A stretch of 64,000 bases of DNA from Acidaminobacter sp964416305. GTDB taxonomy: Bacteria > Bacillota > Clostridia > Peptostreptococcales > Acidaminobacteraceae. Each line of letters begins with the position of its first letter. Within the stretch, counting starts at the first letter, position 1. A model generated the notes under the pieces. That model was not told the DNA's origin and ran no database searches. It worked only from the letters and a program-made list of their open reading frames with translations. Below are positions 42,709 to 51,128 of the stretch, piece by piece. The translations under genes and the position numbers were made by a program. The DNA lies in NCBI GenBank assembly GCA_964416305.1, contig CAYQDM010000005.1:62001-126000 (forward strand). Direction: 5' to 3'.

Positions 42709-43134
42709 CTACAATCGGCCAAGTATCAGAATGGAAATGATCAGACCGTAAATGGCAATCCCCTCGGCAAGACCGACGAAGATCAAGGTTTTACCAAGGA
42801 TTTTTGAGTCTTCGGAAACCGCGCCAAGGGCTGAGGACCCAACCGCGCCAACAGCATAACCCGCGCCGATGGTCGCAAGTCCCGTACACAGCGCCGCTGC
42901 GATGAACCCCAGGCCGCTGGCAGAGGACGCTGCGCCGGTTTCCGCCGCATAAGCGATATCAGGCACGATCATTCCAACGGCAATCATCATGACTGGCGCA
43001 AAGATCGCAATATTCCAGCGCATGATGCGCTTTAACTGTTTCTTTTCCTTCAAGCCTTCACCAAAATAATGATATACACCTGCCAATACCGTTCCAATCA
43101 CCAATAAAACATTCAATCCAAGCAAAATTTGCAT
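42709..43134 (-). CDS. ntpK: V-type ATP synthase subunit K (c-ring proteolipid)
   Basis: 141 residues with four hydrophobic segments: about 3-22, 41-62, 72-95 and 112-138. Only the last two form a c-type hairpin; the ion-binding acid is Glu124 in GLAEGIAIYGL. Helix 1 of the hairpin (LATIGAGYAVGAVGSSALG) has no Gln, and the residue after the Glu is Gly, so the Na+ ligands of Enterococcus NtpK or of this window's F-type c genes are not visible. The second segment ends PDIAYA/AETG, like a signal-peptidase site. H+ coupling is the simpler inference. AAGGAGG precedes the ATG. Confidence 0.93.
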   Translation of the reverse strand: MQILLGLNVLLVIGTVLAGVYHYFGEGLKEKKQLKRIMRWNIAIFAPVMMIAVGMIVPDIAYAAETGAASSASGLGFIAAALCTGLATIGAGYAVGAVGSSALGAVSEDSKILGKTLIFVGLAEGIAIYGLIISILILGRL

Positions 43135-43229
43135 GCTAGTCTCCTCCTTGTTAGCTTTTTATGCGAATGCGGGGCATTAGCCGCGGAGCAAAAAACCGGT
43201 CTTTTCCCGAAGTGAAAAGAAACTACATT

Positions 43230-45215
43230 TTAAACTTCTTGAAATCTAACCGGATCAAAGGCTTCGCCATCTCCGGAATAATATTTGCTGAACAGTTCGT
43301 AATACATCAATCGGAGTCCCTGGATCATGACGATCAGTCCCTCAAGGAAAATGACAATGAGGTTGCCCAGGAAAAACATCAAGATTTCTCCGCCCAGATT
43401 CCCGATCAGGGCACCCATGGTGTGAAACGCAACGAACAGACCGACATGGTTAAGAGCGAAGGCACCCACACGAATGAACGAAATACTGTTGGAAAGAAAA
43501 CTCAAAAAAGTTTCCAGGATGTCAAAACCACTCTCCACGTAGTATTCCGACATTTTTTCGTGATAGAGCGGCCGTGCGCCCTTCATCAGGTTGGCCAGGG
43601 GTTCGCGCCCAATAATGACACCCACACTGGCCAGGACGAGGATTACTGTCATGAACGTTGGCAGCCCTGGTAACTTGAAAGCTGTTTTCAATACCGCCTG
43701 AATCAAGGTGAGATAGAGAACAAGTCCGGCGACGCCATTGCGGCCAAGCCAGCCCTCCTGCACATCTCCAATCCGCAGCTTGTTGAGAATACTGTAGGCA
43801 AAACTAATGAGCAATAAAAAGACTCCAACGCCTACCGATACGCCCAATATGGTATTGATGTTCTCAATAGGCCTGAGAAAAGGCATGAATGGAAATAATT
43901 TCGAAATCAGGTGCTCATAACCGAAAAAGCTGTCATAAAAGAATCCGAAGAAGGCTGAGCTGATTCCTAGTCTGGCCAAAATATGGAAATACAAGTTGTC
44001 GGGATTTTTTTTCGTCAGCACCATACCTGTGAGAAAGAGCACTATGCCTTGACCGAGGTCGCCAAACATGGCACCGAACAAAGTCATGTAGGTCAGTCCA
44101 AAAAAGACCGTAGGGTCAGTTTCATTGTAGGCGGGCGTGCCGTACATGTTGACCAGCATTTCGAAGGGTTTCACCAACCAGCGATTCTTTAGCAGCGTCG
44201 GCGGTGTATGCTTTTCAATAGCGTTGCTGGTGTCATTGAACAGGACAATCGTACCTGGGCCCAGTTTTTTGATTCTCTCTTCGAAGACCGCTTCGTCCCG
44301 TTCAGGAATCCATCCGGCCAGATAAAAGAAATTCCTCGTCGTCGCTATGCTGCGTCGCATTTTTACCTTGACCCGCTCCAAGGCCAAAGCGTTGACACTA
44401 GCTTGAATCTCATTCTCATAGGAGCGTTTGAAGACCTCCAGCTCCTTGAGTTTCGCGGCTATTTCAATTTCAATTTCTTCCTGGCGTGCTCGAATCCTTC
44501 GCAGCGCCTCTGGCGCTTTGACTTTATAGGCATCCGGGATAGAAATTTCCTCAAAATAGACCGATCTGAGAATTCGGTCCGTCTCTGCGTCGAGTTCCTT
44601 TGGCGAAATGATCAGCTCGGCTTCACCACGATCTATGGTGTCCAGATGCATGACGACCGCAGTGATATTTTCGTAATTCAATGACAGCTTATATCTGTTT
44701 TCCTTTGAGAGTACGCCCAGTCTGGCTGAGAAATGTTCCATAGTGGTGATCTCTTCAAGGTCGACCTCAGTTTCCTGAAGCTTTCCAAGGCATTCAAGTT
44801 CTTTGAGATGGACGCGTTCTTCCCGCAGTGCTGATAAAACACTATAGGCACCGCTGACCTCTTCGGTAAAGAGGTCGATCTGCGTCTCCACCCGCTCAAG
44901 TGTCCAGTCCCAGACCGGATCTTCAAGATAAGCGCTGTCAATTTTCTTCTCAAGGTCCAGCATCATAAGCAGCTTCTCAGCTTTTTCCATCAGCGCCTTA
45001 GGATCCACCTGAGTTTTATAAGGCTCAATGCGGCACATATTCAAGATTTCGTCGCGATTCTCATCTACCATGCTAAGCCTGAAGTTGCTTTCTTCAATTT
45101 CGTGATATGCGTTGACGAGCTGAATACGCTCAAACAGAGCGATCTCTTTAAGCACTTCGTCCAGCAGCGCTAAATCTGCTACCAGATTCACCATGCTCAT
45201 TTTTTCAACGGACAT
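43230..45215 (-). CDS. ntpI: V-type ATP synthase subunit I
   Basis: The stator subunit with ion channels, 661 residues. The N-terminal soluble half (1-350, two coiled coils) is a peripheral-stalk foot; the C-terminal half (about 365-645) has seven or eight helices. The essential Arg lies in SNSISFIRVGAFALNHVGL, and TYMTLFGAMFGDLGQG opens the membrane part. It comes directly after ntpC, overlapping slightly with its ribosome binding site. Length is standard. Confidence 0.95.
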   Translation of the reverse strand: MSVEKMSMVNLVADLALLDEVLKEIALFERIQLVNAYHEIEESNFRLSMVDENRDEILNMCRIEPYKTQVDPKALMEKAEKLLMMLDLEKKIDSAYLEDPVWDWTLERVETQIDLFTEEVSGAYSVLSALREERVHLKELECLGKLQETEVDLEEITTMEHFSARLGVLSKENRYKLSLNYENITAVVMHLDTIDRGEAELIISPKELDAETDRILRSVYFEEISIPDAYKVKAPEALRRIRARQEEIEIEIAAKLKELEVFKRSYENEIQASVNALALERVKVKMRRSIATTRNFFYLAGWIPERDEAVFEERIKKLGPGTIVLFNDTSNAIEKHTPPTLLKNRWLVKPFEMLVNMYGTPAYNETDPTVFFGLTYMTLFGAMFGDLGQGIVLFLTGMVLTKKNPDNLYFHILARLGISSAFFGFFYDSFFGYEHLISKLFPFMPFLRPIENINTILGVSVGVGVFLLLISFAYSILNKLRIGDVQEGWLGRNGVAGLVLYLTLIQAVLKTAFKLPGLPTFMTVILVLASVGVIIGREPLANLMKGARPLYHEKMSEYYVESGFDILETFLSFLSNSISFIRVGAFALNHVGLFVAFHTMGALIGNLGGEILMFFLGNLIVIFLEGLIVMIQGLRLMYYELFSKYYSGDGEAFDPVRFQEV

Positions 45216-45221
45216 TCAGCC

Positions 45222-46268
45222 TCACCCCCTCAGTTCCCTTATTAAGAATTTCCGGCAGGCTTCGCTGCTGATGTTGTAGCGTTTGGATTCGACAATAGTG
45301 AACAGGTCCCGCATTTCATACTCGAGTCTGTGAAGGTACACCATAGGCTCTGTAATAGTCATGGGGTATTCCATGCGCAATTTGTCGAACAGCTTGTAAA
45401 GATACCGGTCCATCAGGATTTCTAAGTTCAGTTCAAAGTGTTCTGTTTGCTCAAACATGAAGCCATATGGTGATGCCCGCAGCACCCGGCTGATATCATC
45501 CAGGGAAGGCAGGTAGCACAGCTCTTTGAGTCGTTTGTAAGAAAAGTATTTGCCGTTCAGCAGCGTGTAGTTCAGGATCTCCTCAGGCAGCAGCTGATAA
45601 TAGCGCCTGCCTCTGTACACCCATTGGATGTTCAGCATGTCAATATTCCGCTTCAGGACTTCACCAACAGCCTTTTGATCTGCAGCGTCCAGCTTTTCTG
45701 TACGCTGGGACAGCTTCTTGAAATACAGTCGGTCCAGGTTCATCTCGACATAAAACATCATTCTGGTAGGCTCTTCGTCCTTATAGTACTCAATCAGCTG
45801 CTGGTATTCAGTTCCGGCCAGCGCTGCGGAGAGCTCGTCCAGGGAAGTCGCCTGGCTGATCTTCCCATAGTCCAGTTCAGAATATATGTGTGGGATGATC
45901 AAGTGATCCGTGATGCTGATGAGACTTTCGCGTCGGATCACCATGCGCAGAAACAATTTCAAATTCTCAATTTCATACCGCATCAACAGAACCTTGAAGT
46001 ACTCTCTGTAGGCGTCCGTAAAATAGTGGTACAGTTTTTCGTGCTTTTCAAAGGCATTGCGTTCAAAACGGCCTTCGAGCTCAATGATATCTACCTTCCT
46101 GGCCTCCGGTAAAATTGAGGCATACCAGGTTTCCTGGCGAAGGTAGTCCACTACCTCGTCCACATGGTTCAGCAGCAACAGTTTATAGTAGTCCTGATCC
46201 TTCAGAAGCTGACCTTCAAGGGCACGCACCTTCGCGTTGACGGCAGCAAATTTGCGTACATTACTCAT
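45222..46268 (-). CDS. ntpC: V-type ATP synthase subunit C
   Basis: 348 residues: the collar between the central shaft and the ring (subunit d equivalent). The all-helical protein starts MSNVRKFAAVNAKVRALEG at 46268 with GAGGGGGA seven bases upstream. A longer frame to 46301 has no start signal. ENLKLFLRMVIRRE and YEMRDLFTIVESKRYNI are typical of the family. It lies between the coiled-coil stalk gene and ntpI, earlier than in the Enterococcus order. Confidence 0.93.
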   Translation of the reverse strand: MSNVRKFAAVNAKVRALEGQLLKDQDYYKLLLLNHVDEVVDYLRQETWYASILPEARKVDIIELEGRFERNAFEKHEKLYHYFTDAYREYFKVLLMRYEIENLKLFLRMVIRRESLISITDHLIIPHIYSELDYGKISQATSLDELSAALAGTEYQQLIEYYKDEEPTRMMFYVEMNLDRLYFKKLSQRTEKLDAADQKAVGEVLKRNIDMLNIQWVYRGRRYYQLLPEEILNYTLLNGKYFSYKRLKELCYLPSLDDISRVLRASPYGFMFEQTEHFELNLEILMDRYLYKLFDKLRMEYPMTITEPMVYLHRLEYEMRDLFTIVESKRYNISSEACRKFLIRELRG

Positions 46269-46287
46269 GCTCGAGTCCCCCTCTGCG

Positions 46288-46650
46288 TCATTCTTTAGCA
46301 CTGCTGATAGTCAATTCAAACGCTTTTCTCAGCAAAGCTTCCCTGTTCTGGTCTACCAAAGCTCTGATTCTCTGATTCTCGCGGACACCATCTTCTCTGA
46401 TTCGATGAACCTCTGCATCAGCTTGACCAACAATCTCATCATAAAGCTTTTTGGCTTCCTTTCTGGCCTCTCGCATGTAATCTGCTTCCATGTCTTTTTG
46501 AAGTTTCTTCAGCTCATTTTCTTTTTCTTCGCGTTGCTCCTCTTTTTGTTTCTCAAGCCGTACGCCCTGGTAATCGATTTCCAAAATTCTCGCCAGGGTT
46601 CTTTCGATGGCTTTGGATTTCAACTCGATGCGCCACCTTTCCCGATTCAA
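46288..46650 (-). CDS. V-type ATP synthase stalk subunit (G/H-like coiled coil)
   Basis: A 120-residue protein that is nearly all coiled coil (KQKEEQREEKENELKKLQ and continuing to ALLRKAFEL), matching the peripheral-stalk G/H subunit (NtpF in Enterococcus). It is the first gene of the operon. The only in-frame starts are TTG: 46650, or 46620 with GGAAAGGTGG about ten bases upstream; the second gives 110 residues. I keep the longer form but rate the second as likely. Its partner in the stalk would be subunit E. Confidence 0.75.
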   Translation of the reverse strand: MNRERWRIELKSKAIERTLARILEIDYQGVRLEKQKEEQREEKENELKKLQKDMEADYMREARKEAKKLYDEIVGQADAEVHRIREDGVRENQRIRALVDQNREALLRKAFELTISSAKE

Positions 46651-46675
46651 CTTTATTTCTCAAGACTCCCAAAGC

Positions 46676-46693
46676 CAGGTATTCGAATACCTG
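46676..46693. promoter_or_regulatory. Perfect 18-bp palindrome in the V-ATPase leader, possible operator
   Basis: CAGGTATTCGAATACCTG equals its own reverse complement. It lies about 40 bases downstream of the predicted -10 box and 26 bases before the first start codon. The core GTATTCGAATAC differs at one base from the palindrome in the atp leader (23062-23077). Confidence 0.6.
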
Positions 46694-46733
46694 AGGACTT
46701 TCCTTGGGGATCCTGAGAAATACTATAACCTCT

Positions 46734-46739
46734 ATTATA
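46734..46739 (-). promoter_or_regulatory. Predicted -10 box of the V-ATPase operon
   Basis: TATAAT on the minus strand about 85 bases before the first gene; no clear -35. The remaining gap 46740-47097 is AT-rich and I see nothing else in it beyond the hydrogenase terminator. Confidence 0.45.
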
Positions 46740-47097
46740 GTCCTCTGATTTCAAAAAGCCAGAAAACCTGCAAATTTCAACGATTCGATCATGATAGTGC
46801 GCTTTCACGTTTAAATTTTAGGCTAAAATGATTTACTAGATTATAAAATATGGTTTTCCTTCTCTATTTCGGTGAAATCGCGATGTTTCATCCAGTAAAA
46901 CAGGCTGATTCAATTCAAAAACACGAAAAATTTACATTTTGGACTTCAAATTAAATGAAAATTGCATAAATTGAGAGCGGCATATTCATGTCTCTTCAAA
47001 TTTATTTTCACTTTGGTGACTGACACCAAACTTAATTCGGTACCAGAGCTTCACACAATTCTGCACAAATTAAAAATTTCTTTCCATAATTAAAGAA

Positions 47098-47131
47098 AAC
47101 CCTGTGCTTCGATCTCTCGAAGCGCAGGGTT
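47098..47131 (-). terminator. Terminator of the hydrogenase operon
   Basis: A 15-bp stem (47117-47131 with 47098-47112, one G-T pair) has a four-base loop, followed by a modest T-rich tail (TTCTTTA) on the minus strand. It lies 23 bases after the hydA stop. Confidence 0.87.
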
Positions 47132-47153
47132 CCATGCCCATCGGGCATTAAAA

Positions 47154-48896
47154 TTAGATTTTCTGTTTTGCCACGTAGTGCGTGTGAAGCAGCTCGTGCG
47201 CTTTTTCGCCATAAGGCTTGCCAAGGTACTTCTCATAGAGATCAAGAACTTCCTGGTTCTCATGAGATTTACGCTTAGTTTTATTGCGGTCTTCCTGGTA
47301 GATCGCGATCTGACGCTTGCGGATAATTTCCATGTCACCATGGTGATATGGCTGTCCGCCGCCGCCAATACAGCCGCCTGGGCAAGCCATGATTTCGATT
47401 GCCTGGAAGTTGCACTCGCCAGCCTTAATGCAGTCAAGAAGCTTTCTCGCATTGCCGAGACCGTGAGCAATACCAATATTGAGCTCGAGGTCGCCAATTT
47501 GAACTTTGCCGGAACGGATGCCGTCGAGGCCACGAAGCTGAGTCAGCTCCACTTGCTCGAGAGTTTCGCCGGTAAGCCACTCGTAAGCCGTACGCGCAGC
47601 AGCTTCAATAACGCCGCCGGTAGTACCAAAGATGACAGATGCGCCGGTAGATTCGCCGAGCATATGGTCGAAGTCGCCCTCAGGAAGGTTAGCGAAGTCA
47701 ATGCAAGCTTCCTTCAACATGAGGCCATACTCACGGGTAGTGAGGACGTAGTCCACGTTTTGGAGATCCTGGTGGGACAACTCCGTACGCTTTGCTTCCG
47801 CTTTCTTCGCGATACAAGGCATGACAGAAACGACCACAATGTCTTTAGGGTCAATACCTTTTTTCTCAGCGTAGTATGTCTTTGCGATCGCGCCAAACAT
47901 GATTTGAGGCGATTTACAAGTAGACGGAATGTCGAGCATGTCAGGGTATTGGTGCTCAAAGAACTGAACCCACGCCGGGCAGCAGCTCGTCAGAATTGGA
48001 AGCGTGCCGCCGTGCTGAATGCGGTGAACGAGCTCAGAAGCTTCTTCGAGGATCGTAAGGTCCGCAGCGAAGTCCGTATCATAGACCGCGTCAAAGCCAA
48101 GGCGTCTGAGGGACGTCGCAAGTTTGCCGGTGGAGATGGATCCAGGAGGCATATCGAAGAGCTCGCCTACAGCAACGCGGATCGCAGGAGCGACCTGAAC
48201 GATAACGTGCTTGTTAGGGTTGTTGATCTCGCGCCATACCTTATGGATGTCGTTGTTTTCAGTGAGCGCAGCCGTCGGACACACCGCGACGCACTGACCA
48301 CAGTACGTACATGAAGTTTCTTTCATGTCGAGGTTGAAGGCAGGGCCTACGAATGTATTAAAGCCGCGGTTGACCGCAGACAGAATTCCGCAGGTCTGTA
48401 CCTCGTTGCACATGGTCTCGCAGCGGCGGCACATGACGCACTTGTTAGGGTCCTTCACGATTGCGCCGGACGACTCGTCCTTTTCAAAGTCGATGCGCTC
48501 GCCAGCCCATTTGATGTCGCGAACACCGAGGTCCGCGGCAAGCTTCTGGAGATCGCACTCCAGGTTTTTAGGGCACATGAGGCAATCTTTAGGGTGGTTG
48601 GAGAGCAGGAGCTCCACCGACATACGGCGAGCCGTGATGGCGCGCGGCGTATGTGTCGAAACATGCATACCGTCAGTGACCTTCTCAGAGCAAGCTGTGA
48701 CAAGCGCAGGACGGCCTTGTACCTCTACCGTGCACACGCGGCAGGAAGACGCCTGGTTGACAACACCGAACTGATCCATATGAAGGTCCATATGGCAGAG
48801 CGTAGGTATGTGAATCCCCAGAGTGCGAGCGGCTTCAAGGATGGTCGTTCCTTTTGGCACCGCGATTGGGGTATCGTTAATCGTCAGTTTAATCAT
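47154..48896 (-). CDS. hydA: [FeFe] hydrogenase catalytic subunit of a multimeric NAD-linked enzyme
   Basis: Reduces protons to H2. 580 residues. N-terminal 2Fe-2S domain (Cys34, 52, 55, 69), the His-Cys3 4Fe-4S site (His101, Cys105, 108, 114) and two 4Fe-4S sites (Cys153-163 and 196-206) precede the H-cluster. H-cluster motifs are TSCCPAW (Cys305), MPCIAKK (Cys361) and MACPGGCIGGGGQP (Cys505, 509), all complete. It ends with an extra C-terminal segment of about 60 residues rather than a further iron-sulfur domain. Operon hydC-(2Fe-2S)-hydB-hydA is that of electron-bifurcating or NADH-dependent HydABC. Bifurcation is inferred from gene content. Confidence 0.96.
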   Translation of the reverse strand: MIKLTINDTPIAVPKGTTILEAARTLGIHIPTLCHMDLHMDQFGVVNQASSCRVCTVEVQGRPALVTACSEKVTDGMHVSTHTPRAITARRMSVELLLSNHPKDCLMCPKNLECDLQKLAADLGVRDIKWAGERIDFEKDESSGAIVKDPNKCVMCRRCETMCNEVQTCGILSAVNRGFNTFVGPAFNLDMKETSCTYCGQCVAVCPTAALTENNDIHKVWREINNPNKHVIVQVAPAIRVAVGELFDMPPGSISTGKLATSLRRLGFDAVYDTDFAADLTILEEASELVHRIQHGGTLPILTSCCPAWVQFFEHQYPDMLDIPSTCKSPQIMFGAIAKTYYAEKKGIDPKDIVVVSVMPCIAKKAEAKRTELSHQDLQNVDYVLTTREYGLMLKEACIDFANLPEGDFDHMLGESTGASVIFGTTGGVIEAAARTAYEWLTGETLEQVELTQLRGLDGIRSGKVQIGDLELNIGIAHGLGNARKLLDCIKAGECNFQAIEIMACPGGCIGGGGQPYHHGDMEIIRKRQIAIYQEDRNKTKRKSHENQEVLDLYEKYLGKPYGEKAHELLHTHYVAKQKI

Positions 48897-48914
48897 CTAC
48901 ATTCCACCTCCAAA

Positions 48915-50705
48915 CTAGGGCTTAAGGACGGCGCTAAACTTACATGCATTGAAGCATGCGCCGCAGCCGATACACTTATCCTGATCAATGACATGAACCT
49001 CTTTGACCTTGCCGCTGATGCAGTTGACCGGGCAAACGCGGGCGCAAGCCGTACAGCCAATACACTTATCAGCGATAATCGAGTATTTCGCGAGCGCTTT
49101 ACATGAACCTGTCGCGCAGCGCTTGTTGAAGACGTGGTTCTCGTATTCTTCACGGAAATATTTCATAGTGCTCAGAACCGGATTTGGCGCTGTCTGACCG
49201 AGGCCGCAGAGCGCTGAGTCCTTGATCATGTAAGCAAGAGCCTGGAGGTTGTCGAGGTCTTCAGCAGTGCCGTGACCCTCAGTGATTCTCTCGAGGATCT
49301 CAAGCATACGCTTCGTGCCGACGCGGCATGGCGTACACTTGCCGCAAGACTCGTCTTTCGTAAAGTCGAGGTAGAATTTCGCGATATCGACCATACAGTT
49401 GTCTTCGTCCATAACGATCATACCGCCAGAGCCCATCATGGAGCCGATGGCTTTGAGACTGTCATAATCGATTGGTGTGTCGAGGTCGGCTACGGTAATA
49501 ACCCCGCCGGAAGGACCGCCAGTTTGAACTGCCTTAAAGGCTCTGTCATTCTGGATCCCGCCGCCGATCTCGTAGATGATCTCGCGAAGCGTGGTGCCCA
49601 TTGGAACTTCAACGAGACCAACGTTATTGACTTTGCCTGCAAGCGCGAATACCTTGGTGCCCTTGGACTTTTCAGTGCCAATGCTGGCGAACCACTCAGC
49701 GCCGTTCAGGAAGATCGGAGCGATATTGGCAAAGGTTTCAACGTTGTTCACGCAGGTCGGCTTATTCAAATAGCCTGACTCTGATGGGAACGGAGGCTTT
49801 TTGGTAGGCTCGCCGCGCTTGCCTTCAACTGAGTGGATAAGCGCCGTCTCTTCGCCGCAGACGAACGCGCCGGCACCGAGCTTAATCTCAATGTCAAAGT
49901 CAAAGCCGCTGCCAAAGAGGTCTTTTCCGAGGAGTCCGTACTCTCTCGCTTGAGCAATGGCAACTTCCAAACGGTGAATTGCAAGTGGATACTCAGCGCG
50001 GATATAGATGATGCCCTTAGTCGCGCCAATGATGTAGCCGCCAATAGCCATGGCTTCAAGCACGGAGTGCGGGTCGCCCTCGAGGATGGAACGGTCCATA
50101 AAGGCACCCGGGTCGCCCTCGTCAGCGTTACAAATAATATATTTCTGGTCGCCAGGGGATCTCATGGTGAGCTCCCACTTCATACCAGTGGAGAAGCCGC
50201 CGCCGCCCCGGCCACGAAGACCAGAGTCCTTGACAACTTTAACAGCGTCTTCACGCTTCATGGTAAGAACGTTCGCAAGGGCTTCATACCCTCTGAACGC
50301 TATGTATTCTGTAATGTTCTCCGGATCGATCATACCGCAGTTTCTGAGCGCTATGCGCAGCTGCTTTTTATAGAACGGCATGTCTCTGTGAAGGTCCATT
50401 TTCTGATTCTCAATTGGCTCAACGTAGAGCAAACGGTCAACGTGACGTCCTTTGATGACGTGTTCCTCGATGATGTCTTTTGCGTCAGCTGCCTGAACCT
50501 GAACATAGAAAACGTTGTCCGGGTGGACTTTGACGATTGGACCCTGGCCGCAGAAACCGAAACAGCCGGTTTTGACAACCTTGACTTCTTTATCATATCC
50601 CTTTTGGACAAGGATGTTTTCAAGCTCAGTGATCAGCGTGTCCGCTCCGGATGAAATACATCCCGTTCCGCCGCAGACCATGAGATGAGTTCTGATCTTA
50701 GCCAC
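48915..50705 (-). CDS. hydB: NuoF-like hydrogenase subunit (FMN, NAD-binding)
   Basis: 596 residues. The N-terminal thioredoxin-like 2Fe-2S domain (about 1-115, with CGGTGC and TGCFGFCGQGP) is followed by the NuoF core: GLRGRGGGGFSTGMKWEL binds NADH and FMN, CNADEGDPGAFMDR and GAGAFVCGEETALIHSVEGKRGEP follow. The 4Fe-4S motif is SCGKCTPCRVGTKRM. The C-terminus has two ferredoxin-type sites (CIGCTACARVCPVNC and CIGCGACFNACK). This makes it the NAD-reducing arm that feeds HydA. It lies 29 bases after the small 2Fe-2S gene. Confidence 0.96.
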   Translation of the reverse strand: MAKIRTHLMVCGGTGCISSGADTLITELENILVQKGYDKEVKVVKTGCFGFCGQGPIVKVHPDNVFYVQVQAADAKDIIEEHVIKGRHVDRLLYVEPIENQKMDLHRDMPFYKKQLRIALRNCGMIDPENITEYIAFRGYEALANVLTMKREDAVKVVKDSGLRGRGGGGFSTGMKWELTMRSPGDQKYIICNADEGDPGAFMDRSILEGDPHSVLEAMAIGGYIIGATKGIIYIRAEYPLAIHRLEVAIAQAREYGLLGKDLFGSGFDFDIEIKLGAGAFVCGEETALIHSVEGKRGEPTKKPPFPSESGYLNKPTCVNNVETFANIAPIFLNGAEWFASIGTEKSKGTKVFALAGKVNNVGLVEVPMGTTLREIIYEIGGGIQNDRAFKAVQTGGPSGGVITVADLDTPIDYDSLKAIGSMMGSGGMIVMDEDNCMVDIAKFYLDFTKDESCGKCTPCRVGTKRMLEILERITEGHGTAEDLDNLQALAYMIKDSALCGLGQTAPNPVLSTMKYFREEYENHVFNKRCATGSCKALAKYSIIADKCIGCTACARVCPVNCISGKVKEVHVIDQDKCIGCGACFNACKFSAVLKP

Positions 50706-50734
50706 AAATTACCCTCCTTCGCTGTTCCTTTAAT

Positions 50735-51127
50735 TTATGCTTTCACGAATGTGTTGATAACTACGCTGTCTTCGAGCATTTCATTGTGCATGACATAACG
50801 CGTGATGATTTCTCTGGCGCGCTTGTCGTCCACTTTGCCGAAGATGATTGGTTCATGACCAGGAAGGTTGACCTGAACAGTAGGTTCGCTGTGGCAATAA
50901 CCGAGGCAGCCAACCTGAACAATACGAATATTGGTGAGCTCTTGCTTTTCAGTTTCATCCAAAAGCGCGCTCAGGGTTTCACGTGCGCCTGCAGCGATGC
51001 CGCAAGTCGCCATGCCGACCATAAGCTCTACGATGTCATCAGTGGATTCGCCGGTTTCGCGAAGGTTAACTTTTTTCTGGGACTCCTCGCGGATGCGTTT
51101 GAGATCTTCAAGAGATTTAATCGCCAT
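50735..51127 (-). CDS. Small 2Fe-2S thioredoxin-like ferredoxin of the hydrogenase operon
   Basis: 130 residues from the ATG at 51127 (MAIKSLEDLKRIREESQ) with GGAGC upstream; a longer frame to 51205 overlaps hydC and is not used. Four Cys: TCGIAAGARE near residue 40 and VGCLGYCHSEP near residue 80, the thioredoxin-like 2Fe-2S pattern. Similar genes sit between the NuoE- and NuoF-like genes in Thermotoga- and Acetobacterium-type hydrogenase clusters. It probably passes electrons within the complex, but its exact role is not settled. The start codon is two bases after the hydC stop. Confidence 0.9.
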   Translation of the reverse strand: MAIKSLEDLKRIREESQKKVNLRETGESTDDIVELMVGMATCGIAAGARETLSALLDETEKQELTNIRIVQVGCLGYCHSEPTVQVNLPGHEPIIFGKVDDKRAREIITRYVMHNEMLEDSVVINTFVKA

Positions 51128-51128
51128 T

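Noticed and set aside
47178..48314. A 378-codon open frame opposite hydA
   Set aside because: Antisense to a complete [FeFe] hydrogenase gene, no start signal, Arg/Val/Asp-rich composition typical of reversed codons.
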